From Bacteroidaceae bacterium (GTDB lineage: Bacteria > Bacteroidota > Bacteroidia > Bacteroidales > Bacteroidaceae), in assembly GCA_017546505.1 (NCBI GenBank), contig JAFYWV010000020.1, positions 1 through 64,000 on the forward strand: a DNA stretch of 64,000 bases. Direction: 5' to 3'. Positions 62,418 through 64,000 of the stretch are shown piece after piece. Within the stretch, counting starts at the first letter, position 1. The number at the start of each line of letters is the position of its first letter. The translations under genes were made by a program, and so were the position numbers. Below the pieces are notes generated by a model that saw only the letters and a program-made list of their open reading frames with translations, searched no databases and had not been told where the DNA came from.

Positions 62418-63851
62418 TTATCTTCTATTGTCGTTTCCTGTAAAACTTCTCACGCAACGGAAACCTATGTATGAACGTGATTCGTTCTGGTACTCGTAAG
62501 AACGTGTTGCGCCTTGAATGTATTTCACCGGGTCTTTCCACGAGCCACCTCTGATGGCTTTCTTTTTCAAGCTGTAAGGGTCTTCTTTGGCTGCGCGGTA
62601 TTGCAGGTCGGGGTTCATATCGCTCATCTGCAACACTCCGGCATCGGTGTACACGGTCGATGTCCACTCGGCAACATTGCCGGCCATATCGTACAACCCG
62701 TTTGAGTTTGCCGAGAAAATTCCACAAGCCGATGTTATGAGGCTGCCGTCTTGTGTGTAGTTGCCCTCTCCGGGTTTATAGTTGGCATAGTAGCATCCTG
62801 CGTCGCTTTTTGTATCGTCCTGTTCCCACGGGAAACGGCTGCCTTTTTTGCCTCGTGCCGCAAATTCCCACTCAGCCTCTGATGGCAGACGGTAGCGCTG
62901 TATCCATTTTGCCTGTGCTCCCATTCCGCGTAGCAGATACTCGGTGCGCCAAGCACAGAATGCGTTTGCCTGCTCCCAGCTCACGCCAACAACCGGGTAG
63001 TTGTCGTATTTGGGATGGCTGAAGTATAACTGCAAGTATGTCTCGTTGTTGGCATTCGGGAAATCGTTTATCCAACAGGTCGTGTCGGGGTAAATGTTTA
63101 CAATGTATGTGTTGAGGAAATCGTATGCGCTTGACAACGGACGGTTAATAGTTTCGCGTACAATGAGTCCTTCATCGTCAATGTAGGCGGTGTCCTTTGA
63201 AATCGTTATCATAGCATTGTAGTCTACCGGAATGTCGGTGTTGCGGTTGCGCTCCTCGGGTTTCAGACGGTTCTTTCGCAACGCTGCCTGTGTGTAGTCA
63301 TATACTTCGTAACGATAGTTCATCTGCGAAGCGTCCAGCATCTTCTCACCGGTGATGGGGTTTGTTATATATACACTTTCAATGGCACGCAACTCCTCCT
63401 CGGTCGGTTTTTTCCAGGGGATTGGCTTTTTCCAGTTGAGATATGGGGTGATGGGTTCGCCATACTCATCCTCGGTGATTTTGAATGTTTCATCGCCACC
63501 GTATGCAGGATCGGCAAGGCGCTCGCGGATGATTGAGTCGCGTACCCAGAACACGAACTGACGGTATTTGGCATTTGACACCTCAGTCTCATCCATCCAA
63601 AAGGCATCGACCGATATGTCTTTCGATGGTGCTCCGGTGCTCCACAGCGAGTCCTGTTTTTCATCGCCCATCTTTATAGAACCTCTTTTTATAAGTACCA
63701 TTCCATAAGGCACCGGCTCATTGGTTGCCGTACCGTGAATACCGGTAACCTCTCCTCCTTGCGTCGTGCTCATTCCGCTGGGACCAAAGCAGGATAGCAA
63801 TGAGAGTGATAGAAGTGCGGCTGTTGAAAGAAAAATAATTTTCCTCATCAT
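62418..63851 (-). CDS. gldK: T9SS ring lipoprotein GldK/PorK
   Basis: Outer-membrane-associated lipoprotein of 477 residues that forms the periplasmic T9SS ring with GldN. The signal peptide ends in the lipobox LLSC (cysteine at about 21). The mature part is a formylglycine-generating-enzyme-like fold: PYGMVLIKRGSIKMGD, FWMDETEVSNAKYRQFV, YPVVGVSWEQANAFCAWR, RLPSEAEWEFAARGKKG, YDMAGNVAEWTSTVY, IRGGSWKDP and RSYIGFRCVR. These proteins are not active sulfatase modifiers. ATG 63851 overlaps the porP stop by 4 bp. Confidence 0.96.
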   Translation of the reverse strand: MMRKIIFLSTAALLSLSLLSCFGPSGMSTTQGGEVTGIHGTATNEPVPYGMVLIKRGSIKMGDEKQDSLWSTGAPSKDISVDAFWMDETEVSNAKYRQFVFWVRDSIIRERLADPAYGGDETFKITEDEYGEPITPYLNWKKPIPWKKPTEEELRAIESVYITNPITGEKMLDASQMNYRYEVYDYTQAALRKNRLKPEERNRNTDIPVDYNAMITISKDTAYIDDEGLIVRETINRPLSSAYDFLNTYIVNIYPDTTCWINDFPNANNETYLQLYFSHPKYDNYPVVGVSWEQANAFCAWRTEYLLRGMGAQAKWIQRYRLPSEAEWEFAARGKKGSRFPWEQDDTKSDAGCYYANYKPGEGNYTQDGSLITSACGIFSANSNGLYDMAGNVAEWTSTVYTDAGVLQMSDMNPDLQYRAAKEDPYSLKKKAIRGGSWKDPVKYIQGATRSYEYQNESRSYIGFRCVRSFTGNDNRR

Positions 63852-64000
63852 TGTAAAATTCTTATGCTGTTATGTTTATTTTTTCCTTTTTTAAAAATCC
63901 CGAGGTCAATCTTGTAACCTAAAAATATATCGTGGTTTCCGTTTTTTGCTCCTATGCCCGATGTGAACAATTCATATCCGTAGCTCAGTGTTATGTTCAT
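63848..64000 (-). CDS. porP: C-terminal end of PorP/SprF-type T9SS protein (truncated by window edge)
   Basis: The last 50 codons of a minus-strand gene running in from the right edge. The sequence NITLSYGYELFTSG then NHDIFLGYKIDLGIF is the final beta-hairpin typical of PorP/SprF barrel-like proteins. Its stop overlaps the gldK start by 4 bp, matching the conserved order porP-K-L-M-N. The tail KKGKNKHNSIRILQ after the last strand is longer than a usual barrel end. Confidence 0.8.
   Translation of the reverse strand: MNITLSYGYELFTSGIGAKNGNHDIFLGYKIDLGIFKKGKNKHNSIRILQ

Noticed and set aside
1..64000. tRNA, rRNA, IS element, prophage, restriction or other defence genes
   Set aside because: Read through both strands without finding cloverleaf signatures, transposase or integrase motifs, or known defence domains.

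Overview
The window is chromosomal DNA of an anaerobic member of the Bacteroidales, most likely a Prevotella-like lineage. The evidence is: promoter boxes of the Bacteroidota type (TAnnTTTG) before many genes; a type IX secretion (T9SS) core set (porP-gldK-gldL-gldM-gldN, a PorZ-like protein and gldH); BspA-like LRR_5 surface proteins; an oxygen-independent ribonucleotide reductase; and characteristic gene neighbours (holB-ricT-gldH, purH-mreBCD-mrdA-rodA). Species cannot be fixed from the sequence alone. I saw no rRNA, tRNA, CRISPR array, insertion sequence or prophage.

Layout. 1-2.0 kb: 3' end of a BspA-like gene with dockerin-like and cohesin-like modules. 2.4-9.2 kb: leuS-yitT-rdgB-porZ, co-directional with two overlaps. 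9.3-12.0 kb: nrdD-nrdG on the minus strand. 12.2-13.5 kb: a tiny membrane protein and FabK-type enoyl-ACP reductase. 13.6-20.3 kb: accessory block of three BspA-like genes on the minus strand with a 59-codon gene between the first and second, preceded by a tandem 12-bp operator-like repeat. 20.5-29.1 kb: pepP and a glycan assembly cluster (flippase, two GT4-like transferases, YfhO-family protein, GT2), headed by a duplicated fragment of the flippase 5' end. 29.2-31.2 kb: metG. 31.5-35.7 kb: acyltransferase, dapB, lepB, wbqC-like. 35.9-39.6 kb: metF-holB-ricT-gldH. 39.6-46.8 kb: purH-mreB-mreC-mreD-mrdA-rodA on the minus strand. 47.0-54.0 kb: nadB, then a DUF2723 protein, a polysaccharide deacetylase and queG. 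54.2-58.8 kb: priA, a small lipoprotein, a YbdG-type MscS channel and an outer-membrane beta-barrel. 58.9-64.0 kb: gldN-gldM-gldL-gldK and the 3' end of porP.

How the parts fit. Most of the window is housekeeping. The distinctive theme is the cell surface: a T9SS core machine, a PorZ-like attachment-complex protein, and four paralogous BspA-like proteins that all end in the same short C-terminal block, which resembles the last strands of a T9SS sorting domain. These four are candidate T9SS cargo. The less explained signals are the 59-residue peptide gene inside the BspA operon, the 21-bp-period direct repeat upstream of that operon, the nearly exact duplication of the flippase start, and the sequence-homogenised LRR repeats at the left edge.
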